DNA from: Ideonella_A sakaiensis_A
Lineage (GTDB): Bacteria > Pseudomonadota > Gammaproteobacteria > Burkholderiales > Burkholderiaceae_C
DNA length: 64,000 nt
Assembly (NCBI RefSeq): GCF_048320135.1
Contig: NZ_CP182947.1
Location: forward strand, 124,001 to 188,000
Direction of reading: 5' to 3'
The notes under the pieces: generated by a model
What the model was told of the DNA's origin: nothing
What the model saw: the letters and a program-made list of their open reading frames with translations, nothing else
Databases searched by the model: none
Made by a program: the position numbers and the translations under genes
In this document: piece after piece, positions 8,071-19,711 of the stretch
How positions within the stretch are numbered: the first letter of the stretch is position 1
How the letters are laid out: the number at the start of each line of letters is the position of its first letter

Positions 8071-8970
8071 TCATGACCCCAAGAGGAAATCACGGACCAC
8101 CGCGATCTGGTCATCGTGGACCAACGTCGGTGCATGGCCGACGCCGGGCAGTTCGTGCAGTTCGGCGCGCGGGCCGCGGCACGTCATCTCACGTGCCGTC
8201 TCGATCGTCAGCAGATCGGATTCGGCGCCGCGCAGCAGCAGCGTCGGGCAGCGCACCGCGTCGTAGGCCTTCCACAACTGGGCTTCGCCGGCCTTCGCAA
8301 TCTCCGGCGTGATCGCGCGAAACGGCACCGCGATGCCCGGGTCGTAATGCGGCTCCCAGACCGCCGCGCCGTCGGTGGCCTTCGCCGGCTTGACCATCGC
8401 CTGCGTCAGCTCAAGCCATTGCTCGCGCGAGTGTGGTCCGAAACCCTGCGAAATCGTCAGCAGGTAGTCGGCGGCCGCTTCGACCGACGGCCATTGCAGC
8501 GCCGCGCCGACATAGGTTCCGATCCGTGCCAGCGCCTCCGGCGCGATCGCCGGGCCGACATCGTTCAGCACCAGCCGCTCGATCGGCGAATTGGCCAGCG
8601 AAGCCAGCCCCATGCCGATCAGCCCGCCCATCGAGGTGCCGACCCAATGCAGTTGACGGGCATCGAGCCGCGCCAGCAGCGTCACCATGTCGGCCACATA
8701 CGCCGGCAACTGGTAGCCCGACGGATCGGCGAGAAAGTCGGACTGGCCGCGGCCGACGACATCCGGACAGATGACACGGTACTGGTCCAGCATCGTGCGG
8801 GCCAGCTTGTCGAAATCGCGCCCCTGGCGCGACAGGCCGTGCACGCAGACCAGCACCCGGGGGTTGTCCGCAGCGCCCCATTCCCAGTACGCCATGCGGT
8901 GCAGGCCCGAGGCACCGAGGCATTGGACATGGTGCAGGCGGGGTTCGGTCTGGCTGTTGGCGAAGGGCAT
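8071..8970 (-). CDS. Alpha/beta hydrolase
   Basis: 299-residue cytosolic alpha/beta-hydrolase fold protein. The nucleophile elbow is GTSMGG near residues 120-125, the acid is Asp in ESDLL near 250 and the catalytic His is in VGHAP near 277. The oxyanion region is VHGLSRQGRDF. It resembles esterases or lactonases that act on small acyl compounds, but the substrate cannot be read from the sequence. Upstream of relA on the same strand and divergent from 3-hydroxybutyrate dehydrogenase with 82 bp between them. A role with that gene in hydroxyacid or polyester metabolism is conceivable but only inferred from position. Confidence 0.85.
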   Translation of the reverse strand: MPFANSQTEPRLHHVQCLGASGLHRMAYWEWGAADNPRVLVCVHGLSRQGRDFDKLARTMLDQYRVICPDVVGRGQSDFLADPSGYQLPAYVADMVTLLARLDARQLHWVGTSMGGLIGMGLASLANSPIERLVLNDVGPAIAPEALARIGTYVGAALQWPSVEAAADYLLTISQGFGPHSREQWLELTQAMVKPAKATDGAAVWEPHYDPGIAVPFRAITPEIAKAGEAQLWKAYDAVRCPTLLLRGAESDLLTIETAREMTCRGPRAELHELPGVGHAPTLVHDDQIAVVRDFLLGS

Positions 8971-9052
8971 GGTGACGGGAATCGGGCAGGCGGCGGCGGG
9001 CCGCGGGACGGCTGTCTTTTATGATCAATGCTAACAACGACGGGGGAAATCC

Positions 9053-9823
9053 ATGCTCAACGGAAAAACGGCGCTGGTCACCGGCTCGACCAGCGGAATC
9101 GGCCTCGGCATCGCGATCTGCCTGGCCAGGCAAGGCGCCAATGTGGTGCTGAACGGTTTCGGCGAAACCGACGCCGCGCAGGCGGCAGTGCGTGAATACG
9201 GCCAGAAGGTCGGCTACCACGGTGCCGACATGAGCAAGCCGGACGAGATCGAGGCGATGATGGCCTATGCCCAGGCCGAATTTGGCGGCGTCGACGTTCT
9301 CGTCAACAATGCCGGCATCCAGCATGTCGCGCCGGTCGAGGATTTTCCGAGCGCGCGCTGGGACGCGATCATCGCGATCAACCTGAGCTCGGTCTTCCAC
9401 ACGACCCGGCTGGCGATTCCGGCAATGCGCAAGAAGAACTGGGGCCGCGTGCTGAACATCGCATCGACCCACGGACTGGTCGCCTCGGCGCAGAAATCGG
9501 CCTATGTGGCGGCCAAACACGGTGTCGTCGGCTTCACGAAGTCGGTCGCGCTGGAAACCGCGACGACCGGTGTCACCGTCAATGCGATCTGCCCCGGCTG
9601 GGTGCTGACGCCGCTGGTGCAGAAACAGGTCGATGCCCGCGCCGCCGCCGACGGCATCAGCGACGACGAGGCAAAAAAGGCCTTGTTGCGCGAAAAGCAG
9701 CCGTCGCTGCAGTTCACGACGCCGGAGCAACTCGGCGAATTGGCGTTGTTCCTCTGTTCGGATGCCGCGGCGAATGTGCGCGGCGTCGCCTGGCAGATGG
9801 ACGGCGGCTGGACGGCCCAGTGA
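9053..9823 (+). CDS. bdhA: 3-hydroxybutyrate dehydrogenase
   Basis: 256-residue short-chain dehydrogenase/reductase converting (R)-3-hydroxybutyrate to acetoacetate with NAD, usually for polyhydroxybutyrate or ketone-body use. NAD-binding TGSTSGIGLGIA is near residues 10-21, NNAGIQHVAPVEDF is the family's structural motif, catalytic Ser is in NIASTHGLVAS, and the Tyr-x3-Lys is YVAAKHG. The HGLVAS and GWVLTPLVQKQ segments are characteristic of bacterial BDH. Length is normal. A GGGGGAAA ribosome site precedes the ATG. Ends 18 bp before the convergent SIMPL gene, with a GC-rich hairpin between. Confidence 0.93.
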   Translation: MLNGKTALVTGSTSGIGLGIAICLARQGANVVLNGFGETDAAQAAVREYGQKVGYHGADMSKPDEIEAMMAYAQAEFGGVDVLVNNAGIQHVAPVEDFPSARWDAIIAINLSSVFHTTRLAIPAMRKKNWGRVLNIASTHGLVASAQKSAYVAAKHGVVGFTKSVALETATTGVTVNAICPGWVLTPLVQKQVDARAAADGISDDEAKKALLREKQPSLQFTTPEQLGELALFLCSDAAANVRGVAWQMDGGWTAQ

Positions 9824-9826
9824 GCC

Positions 9827-9841
9827 GGCCCGCCGCGGGCC
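9827..9841. terminator. Short GC hairpin between convergent bdhA and SIMPL gene
   Basis: GGCCCG and CGGGCC form a 6-bp stem around a 3-nt loop directly after the bdhA stop. Only a weak T-rich run (TCATTTC) follows on the plus strand, so its terminator role is tentative. Confidence 0.35.
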
Positions 9842-10576
9842 TCATTTCAGCAACTGCACCGAGCCGTTGACGGTCATCGTGACCTCGGCGGTGCCGGCCT
9901 CGACCGGCAAGGCCTCGTCGGCCGCCTGCGCCCCCATCGCTCTGACCCGCATTTGCGGCAGGTATTCGCGCGGCGGGCCGTTCGACGACAGATTGACCTC
10001 GCGGATCACATAACTGCTGTAGCCGAACAGCTTGGCCAGCTTGTCGGCGCGCTGGCGGTAGTTGCCAACCGCCTGCGCGGTGACGTCGGCCTCGGCCTTC
10101 TCGCGCTGCTCACGCGACAGGCTGTAGGCGACGCGCGAAATGCTCAGGCTCGAGATGCGCCCGGTCAACTGGGCAATCGCCGCCATGTCGCGGCCTTCGA
10201 TCGTCATCTCGGTGCGGCCCTGCCAGCCGTTGGTCTGGCCCTTCGATGTATACCGCGGCGACAGCGAAAAATTGCCGGCCTGCACCTCGACCTGGCCCGG
10301 CTTGGCGACCCGGCGCGCCTCTTGCAGCGCCGCATCGAGCGCCTGCTTCAACGCGCTCTGGATCGGGCCTGCCTCGCTGCCCTCGCGCTGGGTCGACAGT
10401 GTCACGCTGATCCAGTCCTTCGCGACCTCGGTGCTGGCGCTCGCCGACAGGTTGACGACGCCTTGCGGCGGTGGCGTCTGATCGGCCTGTGCAGGCATCG
10501 CCAGCGCCAGCGCGACGACGGCGAGTCCGCTGGCGACGATGCCGCGGGCGGACGGTGCTGCTGGAATCTGGGACAT
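9842..10576 (-). CDS. SIMPL (DUF541) periplasmic protein
   Basis: 244-residue exported protein of the SIMPL/DUF541 family (Oxidative stress-related BP26/YggE group). A signal peptide runs to about residue 31 (ALAMPAQA). The body is the SIMPL domain with VNLSASASTEVAKDWISVTL near the start and the usual repeat of alpha/beta segments, ending VEAGTAEVTMTVNGSVQL. Family members form periplasmic ring assemblies; molecular role is unclear. The gene is divergent from ompR across a region with paired GTAACA-type sites (see that entry), so control by OmpR is a reasonable inference. Confidence 0.88.
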   Translation of the reverse strand: MSQIPAAPSARGIVASGLAVVALALAMPAQADQTPPPQGVVNLSASASTEVAKDWISVTLSTQREGSEAGPIQSALKQALDAALQEARRVAKPGQVEVQAGNFSLSPRYTSKGQTNGWQGRTEMTIEGRDMAAIAQLTGRISSLSISRVAYSLSREQREKAEADVTAQAVGNYRQRADKLAKLFGYSSYVIREVNLSSNGPPREYLPQMRVRAMGAQAADEALPVEAGTAEVTMTVNGSVQLLK

Positions 10577-10649
10577 TGGGTCGGGCTCCTTGTTGTCAGG
10601 GTTGTTCTGGTCAGGTTGGAGCGGCTTTCGGCCGGTCTATTCCGGGCCG

Positions 10650-10719
10650 ATTTGTAACAGATGGTCAAACTGGCCGAAAACGGCCGTTTCCGCTGCGCAG
10701 AATCGGGGCTGTTACAAAT
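10650..10719. promoter_or_regulatory. Symmetric OmpR-box-like operator between SIMPL gene and ompR
   Basis: Two perfect 11-bp inverted arms, ATTTGTAACAG (10650-10660) and CTGTTACAAAT (10709-10719), flank a 12-bp palindrome AAACGGCCGTTT (10678-10689) with nearly the same centre. GTAACA inside a T-rich context is the core of known enterobacterial OmpR boxes. The second arm ends 14 bp before the ompR start and the first lies 73 bp before the SIMPL start, so both promoters could be controlled, including OmpR autoregulation. The protein that binds is an inference. Confidence 0.55.
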
Positions 10720-10733
10720 AAGGGATTACGCCG

Positions 10734-11462
10734 ATGTCTGCCAACCCCCGATCCGACCGGATCGTGATCGTCGATGACGACGCCCGCATCAGGGACCTGC
10801 TGCGTCGCTACCTGACCCAGGAGGGCTTCGACGTGCTGCTCGCCGAGGATGCACGCGCCCTGAACCGGTTGCTGACGCGCGAGACGATCGACCTGATCGT
10901 GCTCGACCTGATGCTGCCCGGCGAAGACGGTCTGTCGATCTGCCGCCGGCTGCGCGCCGCCAACGACCGCACGCCGATCATCATGCTGACCGCGAAGGTC
11001 GAGGATGTCGACCGCATCGTCGGCCTCGAGGTCGGCGCCGACGACTACCTGCCGAAACCGTTCAACCCGCGTGAACTGCTGGCCCGCATCCATGCGGTGC
11101 TGCGGCGACGGCCGGCGCCCGAGGCGCCCGGCGCGCCGTCGAAGGATGCGATGACGGTGACCTTCGGCCCGTTCGAATTCGACCTGGCGCTGCGCCGGCT
11201 GTCGAAAAACGGCGAGGTGCTGGCGCTGACGACCGGCGAGTTCTCGATGCTGAAGGCGCTGGTCCGCCATCCACGCCAGCCGCTGTCGCGCGACAAGCTC
11301 GCGCAACTGGCGCGCGGCCGCGAATTCGAACCCTTCGACCGCAGCCTCGACGTGCAGGTGTCGCGCCTGCGCAAGATGATCGAGCCCGATCCGGCTCAGC
11401 CGCGTTATATCCAGACGGTCTGGGGCGTCGGCTACGTGTTCGTGCCGGACGGCGTGGCCTGA
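10734..11462 (+). CDS. ompR: OmpR-type response regulator
   Basis: 242-residue two-component regulator. The receiver domain has acidic residues VDDDAR near 13-18, phospho-acceptor Asp58 in VLDLMLPGEDG, and Lys in YLPKPFNP. The C-terminal winged helix starts near residue 135 (FGPFEFDLALRRLS) and contains the recognition region FEPFDRSLDVQVSRLRKMIE and the wing VWGVGYVFV, all very close to OmpR. AGGGA precedes the ATG. The kinase gene follows after 4 bp. Likely controls porin or envelope genes in response to osmolarity or pH, and probably itself via the upstream operator. Confidence 0.92.
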   Translation: MSANPRSDRIVIVDDDARIRDLLRRYLTQEGFDVLLAEDARALNRLLTRETIDLIVLDLMLPGEDGLSICRRLRAANDRTPIIMLTAKVEDVDRIVGLEVGADDYLPKPFNPRELLARIHAVLRRRPAPEAPGAPSKDAMTVTFGPFEFDLALRRLSKNGEVLALTTGEFSMLKALVRHPRQPLSRDKLAQLARGREFEPFDRSLDVQVSRLRKMIEPDPAQPRYIQTVWGVGYVFVPDGVA

Positions 11463-11466
11463 GCCG

Positions 11467-12891
11467 ATGGCGTCCGGCGGCCCACCCGCAGCGGCGGCAT
11501 CGCCCGCCGCTGCCGCATCGTCCGGCCGCAGCGCGTCGACCGCGAAGCCGCCCGGTTCCCGGATGCCGCGCAACAGGGTCGCGCTGAGCCTGTTCTGGCG
11601 CACCTTCTTCCTGCTTGCGGTGCTGCTTGCTGGAGGCGTCTTCGCATGGACGCAGACCTTTCGCGCACTCGAGGCCGAGCCGCGCGCCGCACAGGCGGCG
11701 CAGCAGATCGCCAGCCTGGTCAACCTGGCCCGCGCGGTGCTGACCACGGTCGACGGCATCAACCGGGTTGCGCTGGTCAAGAGCATGTCGGACCCGGACA
11801 GCATCAAGCTGACGCCGCGCGAGCCGAGCGACCAGTGGGTCAGCTACGAGGTCGACCGCTTTACGCGCGCGACCGGCGAGGCGCTGCGCGCCCGGCTCGG
11901 CCCGGATACGCTGGTCGCCAGCTCGGTCAACGGCACGCGCGGCCTGTGGGTCGGCTTCACGCTCGACAAGGACCCGTACTGGGTGCTGGCCGACGCGACG
12001 CGGCTCGCGCCGATGGCAACCAGCACCTGGCTGAGCTGGGTCGGCATTGCGCTGCTCGCGACGGTGCTCGGCTCGGCCGCCGTGGCGCGGCTGATCAACC
12101 AGCCGTTGCGCGACCTGTCGTCGGCAACCAGTCGGATCCGCGGCGGCGAATACGACTCGCGGCTCGACGAAAGCACGCTGACCAGCGAGATCCGCGAGGT
12201 CAACATGGGTTTCAACCGGATGGCGCGCGAACTCGCAAAGGTCGAGGAAGACCGCGCGGTGATGCTGGCCGGCATCTCGCACGACCTGCGCACGCCGCTG
12301 GCGCGGCTGCGGCTTGAAACCGAGATGAGCGTGCAGGACGAAGAGGCGCGCCGCTACATGGCGTCGGACATTGCGCAGCTCGACGCGATCATCGACAAGT
12401 TCATGGACTACGCGCGCCCGGGCCAGGTCAAGCTGGTGCCGGTCAGCCTCGCCGCGCTGGTCGAGCGCGAGATGACGAGTTTCCGCGATCCGGGGCAGAT
12501 CCGCATCGAGTCGACGGTGTCGCCGCAGACCCGCGTGCTGGCCGACGAAACCGAGTTGTCGCGGGTGCTGCAGAACCTGTTCGAGAATTCGCGCCGTTAT
12601 GGCCGCAGCGGACCGGACCAGATCGCCGAGGTGCGTGTCAGCGAAAGCCGGCACGCCGGCGGCGTCACACTGACGGTGCGCGATTTCGGCAGCGGCGTCG
12701 ACCCCGCCAAGCTGAACCAGATCGCCACGCCGTTCTACCGCGGCGACACCGCGCGCACCGCGGCGACCGGCGCCGGGCTTGGCCTCGCAATCGTCGACAA
12801 GGCGATCCAGCGGATGGGCGGCCAGCTCGAACTGCTGAATGCCAGTGGCGGCGGCCTGATGGTCAATATCCGGTTGAAAAAGGCGCCCTGA
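11467..12891 (+). CDS. envZ: EnvZ-like sensor histidine kinase
   Basis: 474-residue inner membrane histidine kinase paired with OmpR. TM1 is LFWRTFFLLAVLLAGGVFAW, then a periplasmic domain of about 130 residues, TM2 near WVGIALLATVLGSAAVARL, a HAMP domain (INQPLRDLSSATSRIRGGEY), the H-box AGISHDLRTPLARLRLETEM as in EnvZ, and a HATPase with N-box LQNLFENSRRYG, G1 VRDFGSGVDP and G2 GAGLGLAIVDKA. If the ATG at 11467 is used, the protein carries a 32-residue Ala/Pro/Ser-rich cytosolic lead; the ATG at 11563 (MPRNRVALSLFW) would give a more usual N-terminus. ompR ends 4 bp upstream, so co-translation favours the earlier start. Confidence 0.92.
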   Translation: MASGGPPAAAASPAAAASSGRSASTAKPPGSRMPRNRVALSLFWRTFFLLAVLLAGGVFAWTQTFRALEAEPRAAQAAQQIASLVNLARAVLTTVDGINRVALVKSMSDPDSIKLTPREPSDQWVSYEVDRFTRATGEALRARLGPDTLVASSVNGTRGLWVGFTLDKDPYWVLADATRLAPMATSTWLSWVGIALLATVLGSAAVARLINQPLRDLSSATSRIRGGEYDSRLDESTLTSEIREVNMGFNRMARELAKVEEDRAVMLAGISHDLRTPLARLRLETEMSVQDEEARRYMASDIAQLDAIIDKFMDYARPGQVKLVPVSLAALVEREMTSFRDPGQIRIESTVSPQTRVLADETELSRVLQNLFENSRRYGRSGPDQIAEVRVSESRHAGGVTLTVRDFGSGVDPAKLNQIATPFYRGDTARTAATGAGLGLAIVDKAIQRMGGQLELLNASGGGLMVNIRLKKAP

Positions 12892-12911
12892 GCGGCGCGG
12901 CCAAGCGCCGC
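12892..12911. terminator. GC hairpin between convergent envZ and ispF
   Basis: GCGGCGC and GCGCCGC pair (7 bp) around a 6-nt loop immediately after the envZ stop. No T-run follows on either strand, so it may be a transcript-end hairpin or merely GC-rich sequence. Confidence 0.25.
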
Positions 12912-12921
12912 AGCGCCCGGC

Positions 12922-13428
12922 TCAGCTGCCGGTCAGCAGGCAGACTGCACGGGCTTCGATCGCTTCGCCGCGGCCGACCGGCCCCATCTTCTCCGCCGTC
13001 TTCGCTTTCACATTGACCTGATCGACGCTGACTTCCAGTGCCTGCGCGATGCGCTCGCGCATTGCGGCGATGTGCGGCGCCATCTTCGGCGCCTGCGCGA
13101 CGATCGTCGAGTCGACGTTGTTGATCTGCCAGCCGGCCGCCCTCACCCGTCGCGCCGCCTCGCTCAGCAGGCGGACCGAATCGGCACCCTTGAAGTTCGG
13201 GTCGGTATCGGGGAAATGGCGGCCGATGTCACCAAGCGCGGCGGCGCCGAACAGCGCATCGGTGATCGCATGGCACAAGGCATCGGCATCGGAATGACCG
13301 GCCAGCCCATGGCTGTGCGCAATCGTCACGCCGCCGAGGACCAGCGGGCGGCCGCTGACGAGTGCATGGGTGTCCCAGCCTTCGCCGATGCGCAGGCGCG
13401 TGATCGCCGCCGCGGCGGGGCTTGTCAT
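12922..13428 (-). CDS. ispF: 2-C-methyl-D-erythritol 2,4-cyclodiphosphate synthase
   Basis: 168-residue enzyme of the MEP isoprenoid pathway that cyclises CDP-ME 2-phosphate to MEcPP with loss of CMP. Zinc-ligand and active-site motifs are present: GEGWDTHAL, HSHGLAGHSDADALCHA, GDIGRHFPDTDPNFKGADS, NVDSTIVAQAPK and KTAEKMGPVGRGEAIEA. The ATG at 13428 is chosen because it overlaps the ispD stop (ATGA) and gives the normal length; the longer open frame upstream is ispD sequence in another frame. Forms a two-gene operon with ispD. Slightly longer than the common 157-160 residues because of an Ala-rich N-terminus. Confidence 0.95.
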   Translation of the reverse strand: MTSPAAAAITRLRIGEGWDTHALVSGRPLVLGGVTIAHSHGLAGHSDADALCHAITDALFGAAALGDIGRHFPDTDPNFKGADSVRLLSEAARRVRAAGWQINNVDSTIVAQAPKMAPHIAAMRERIAQALEVSVDQVNVKAKTAEKMGPVGRGEAIEARAVCLLTGS

Positions 13429-14138
13429 TGGCGTGTCCTCAGCAGCCGTTCGGCCAGGTCGAAATCGCTCGGATAGGTCAGCTTGAAATTTTCGCTCGAT
13501 GCCGCGACCAGCCGCGGCGCCAGGCCGATCGCCTCGACCGCGCTCGCCTCGTCGGTGACCTGCGGCCCGGCAGCGGCCAGCGCTCGGCGCAACAAGCCGA
13601 TGCGAAACATCTGCGGCGTCTGCGCCAGCCACTTGCCGGCGCGCGGCAGTGTTGCAGCGACGCGGCCACCCTCCTCGCTTTTCAGCGTGTCGGCCAGCGG
13701 CAAAGCGAGCAGCCCGCCGACCGGGTCGTCGCGGCAGGCATCGATCAGCGCATCGACCATCGCGGCCCGGACCAGGCAACGGGCGGCGTCGTGGACCAGC
13801 ACCCAGTCTTCGTCAACCGCGCCTGCATCGAGCAGCGCGAGCAGGCCGTTCGATACCGTCTCGGCGCGGGTTGCGCCACCGCAGCGGCGCACCAGCAGGC
13901 GGCGCGACCACTCACTCGCGACATGTTGCTCGAACGCGGCATCGTCTGGCGCCACCGCGACCAGCAGCAGCTCGATCCGTGAAACCTCCAGCATCGCGCC
14001 GACCGTGTGCGCAACCATCGCCTTGCCGGCCAGCGGCACATACTGCTTCGGCCCGGCCGCACCGGAGCGGGCGCCGATGCCGGCGCACGGGATCAGCGCA
14101 AAAAAGCGGGACGGGGCGGAACGATTGGTGTTGCTCAT
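13425..14138 (-). CDS. ispD: 2-C-methyl-D-erythritol 4-phosphate cytidylyltransferase
   Basis: 237-residue MEP-pathway nucleotidyltransferase joining MEP and CTP to give CDP-ME. Motifs: ALIPCAGIGARSGAAGPKQY (nucleotide-binding loop, near residues 14-33), VLVHDAARCLV, RAETVSNGL and the C-terminal TDEASAVEAIG and TYPSDFDLAERLL. The ATG at 14138 starts MSNTNRSAPSRFFAL; the open frame extends upstream without family similarity. The stop overlaps the ispF start by 4 bp. Divergent from mfd across 231 bp. Confidence 0.95.
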   Translation of the reverse strand: MSNTNRSAPSRFFALIPCAGIGARSGAAGPKQYVPLAGKAMVAHTVGAMLEVSRIELLLVAVAPDDAAFEQHVASEWSRRLLVRRCGGATRAETVSNGLLALLDAGAVDEDWVLVHDAARCLVRAAMVDALIDACRDDPVGGLLALPLADTLKSEEGGRVAATLPRAGKWLAQTPQMFRIGLLRRALAAAGPQVTDEASAVEAIGLAPRLVAASSENFKLTYPSDFDLAERLLRTRQ

Positions 14139-14283
14139 CAGAGGTCGCCGCGATGATCGGCAGGCGGCCCGCAGTATAGGTTCGAGGCGCTGACCCAGGC
14201 ACCGCGGCACGCAGACGTGGCAAGCCGGATTTCCGCATCCAGCGCGCCGCCAGGCGCGCTCCGGCGGCATGACCCTGCCCCCG

Positions 14284-14310
14284 TTGGCGACACAGCGCCT
14301 TCCTTACAAT
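14284..14310 (+). promoter_or_regulatory. Candidate mfd promoter
   Basis: A good -10 element TACAAT (14305-14310) has TTGGCG (14284-14289) 15 bp upstream as a weak -35. It faces mfd and would start transcription near 14317, just before the leader hairpin. Confidence 0.4.
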
Positions 14311-14321
14311 GACCACGAACG

Positions 14322-14357
14322 CGCCCCGACGCCTGCCCGCCGGGGCGTTCTGCTTTT
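14322..14357 (+). terminator. Terminator-like hairpin in the mfd leader
   Basis: CGCCCCG (14322-14328) pairs with CGGGGCG (14341-14347), 7 bp with a 12-nt loop, and TTCTGCTTTTT follows. It lies between the candidate promoter and the mfd ATG at 14370, so it could act as an attenuator. No obvious competing antiterminator pairing was worked out. Confidence 0.4.
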
Positions 14358-14369
14358 TCGCGCCGCCTC

Positions 14370-17835
<3,466 letters not shown>

Positions 17836-17858
<23 letters not shown>

Positions 17859-18828
17859 ACGGACCGTTCGGGCCCTGACAGCCGCCTGCAAAATGTGTGA
17901 AGTCGGGTGACGCCTGCATGTTGCAGTTGGCGGTGGCCAGCGGCACGCCATTGACCACCATCGTCAGCGTCAGCCGCAGCAGGCTGCCGTCGAGCTGACC
18001 CTGACCGTTGCCGACCTGCTGGCCGCCGGCATGGGCGGTCAGCGTGATCTGCGCGCCCTGCTGCGAGATCTGGTAGGTCTCGCCGTCGAGCGTGCGCCAC
18101 AGGCCGTTGAGGTTCGGCACGCTGCTGGTGGCAGCTGGCGCCGGCGCCGGCGCTGGTGCGGGCGCAGGGCTTGGCTGCGGCATCGGCTGCGGGTTGAACA
18201 ACGGCAGATCGCCACCGTCGCCGCTGCCGTTGAACTCGTCGGCGATATAGGCGACGCCAAGCACCACCAGTCCGATCCAGACATAGCGGCCCCATTTGCG
18301 CCCGGCTGGCTTGCCGGCGGGCGCAGGCGGTGGCGCAGGCGGTCCGGGATCCTTTTGCAGCGTCAGGCCCGGAACTCGCGCCAGCGTCTCGACCAGCCGC
18401 TGCAGATCACCGCGCCAGCGGCTGTCGGCGATGTCGAGCGCCTGGCGGCGTACCAGCGGGCGCAGGTCGGGCGGCAGATCCGCTTCGGCCGGCAGCGGCG
18501 TGCCGTCGACCAGCACCGGCACGACGCGGATGCCACGCTGCAAGGCGGTCGAGATTTCCTGCCGTATCCAGTCCTGCGGGTCGTCGAGCCGCCGATTGCC
18601 GGCCGCATCGCGGATGTCGAGCCAGCGCGGGCCGATCAGCACCAGCATCACGACACAGACCTCGAGCGCCCGGTTCAGTGCCTCGACAAAATCGACGCCG
18701 AGCTCGATGCCTTCGATGTCGCGAAAGATGCTGGCAGTGCCGAAGTGATCGGACAGATCGTCGGCCAGCCTGCCGGCCGCCTGGCGGGCGTCGTCGCGTC
18801 GGTAACTGATGAAGATGCCACCTGCCAT
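17836..18828 (-). CDS. TIR-domain membrane protein
   Basis: 330-residue protein with an N-terminal TIR_2-type domain (residues about 1-150): strand A is GGIFISYRRDDARQAAGRLA, followed by IFRDIEGIELGVDF, VVMLVLIGPRWLD and DWIRQEISTAL. The Glu of WIRQE is at the place of the catalytic Glu of NAD-cleaving TIRs, so NADase activity is possible. Then a Pro-rich stretch, one membrane segment (YVWIGLVVLGVAYIA, near 190), a (Pro-Ala)n linker near 220-235 and a C-terminal domain of about 95 residues with three Cys, presumably periplasmic. Function unknown. It converges on and overlaps the end of mfd by 23 bp, and is divergent from serB with only 38 bp between. Confidence 0.8.
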
Positions 18829-18866
18829 CGGACTGGTTCCATCGTGGCCCGGACGATAATCGGACG

Positions 18867-19637
18867 ATGCAGTTTAGACCTCAGCCGGATCCGGCCACAT
18901 CCCCAGTTTCTGCGACGCACGATCAGCGTTCGACGGCGGACTTCCCCGGCCTTGTCGTGCAGGGCATTGCGGCTCCGCTGCGCCTGACCGATTTCAAGCT
19001 GGTCGCGTTCGACATGGATTCGACGCTGATCAACATCGAATGCATCGACGAGATCGCCGCTGCAGCCAATCGCAAGGCCGAAGTCGCCGCGATCACCGAA
19101 GCGGCGATGCGCGGCGAGATCACCGATTTCAAGGACAGCCTGCGCCGCCGCCTGGCACTGCTGCAAGGCATTCCGGAGCAGGCGCTGGCCGATGTCTACG
19201 AACAGCGGCTGCAGTTGAATCCGGGCGTCGAAACCTTCGTGAAGACCTGCCAGCAGGCCGGGCTGAAGACCTTGCTGGTTTCCGGCGGCTTCACCTTTTT
19301 CAGCGAACGCGTGCGGCAGCGGCTCGGCATCGATTTCTGCCGCGCCAATGTGCTCGAAATCGTCGATGGCCGGCTGACCGGTCGCGTCGTCGATCGTCCG
19401 TGGGGCGACATCGTCGACGGCGCCGAGAAGCGGCGCGTGCTGCTCGAGGTCTGCGACCTGCTCGGCATCGCGCCGTCGCAGTCGATTGCCGTCGGCGACG
19501 GTGCGAACGACCTGCCGATGCTTGGCGAAGCCGGCCTCAGTGTGGCCTTCCACGCCAAGCCGGCGGTGCGCGAGCGGGCGATGGTCTCGGTTGTCGAGGG
19601 CGGGATGGACAGACTGCTGCAGCTGTTCAGCAGCTGA
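18867..19637 (+). CDS. serB: Phosphoserine phosphatase
   Basis: 256-residue HAD-family phosphatase for the last step of serine synthesis. Motif I FDMDSTLI (nucleophile Asp about residue 50), motif II LLVSGGFTFF, motif III Lys in GAEKRRVL and motif IV VGDGANDLPML are all intact; the cap residues ECIDEIAAAA match SerB. The protein has about 40 residues before the HAD core, shorter than E. coli SerB because it lacks a full ACT-like domain. The ATG at 18867 lies 38 bp from the divergent TIR gene. The first ~25 residues are low in family similarity, so the exact start is uncertain. Confidence 0.94.
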   Translation: MQFRPQPDPATSPVSATHDQRSTADFPGLVVQGIAAPLRLTDFKLVAFDMDSTLINIECIDEIAAAANRKAEVAAITEAAMRGEITDFKDSLRRRLALLQGIPEQALADVYEQRLQLNPGVETFVKTCQQAGLKTLLVSGGFTFFSERVRQRLGIDFCRANVLEIVDGRLTGRVVDRPWGDIVDGAEKRRVLLEVCDLLGIAPSQSIAVGDGANDLPMLGEAGLSVAFHAKPAVRERAMVSVVEGGMDRLLQLFSS

Positions 19638-19711
19638 GCGGCGCGCTGCAGATTCGAGCCCATCATCGAGCGATAGCCGCCACTGGCGCAGATCTTGCGG
19701 GGTAGTCAGCC

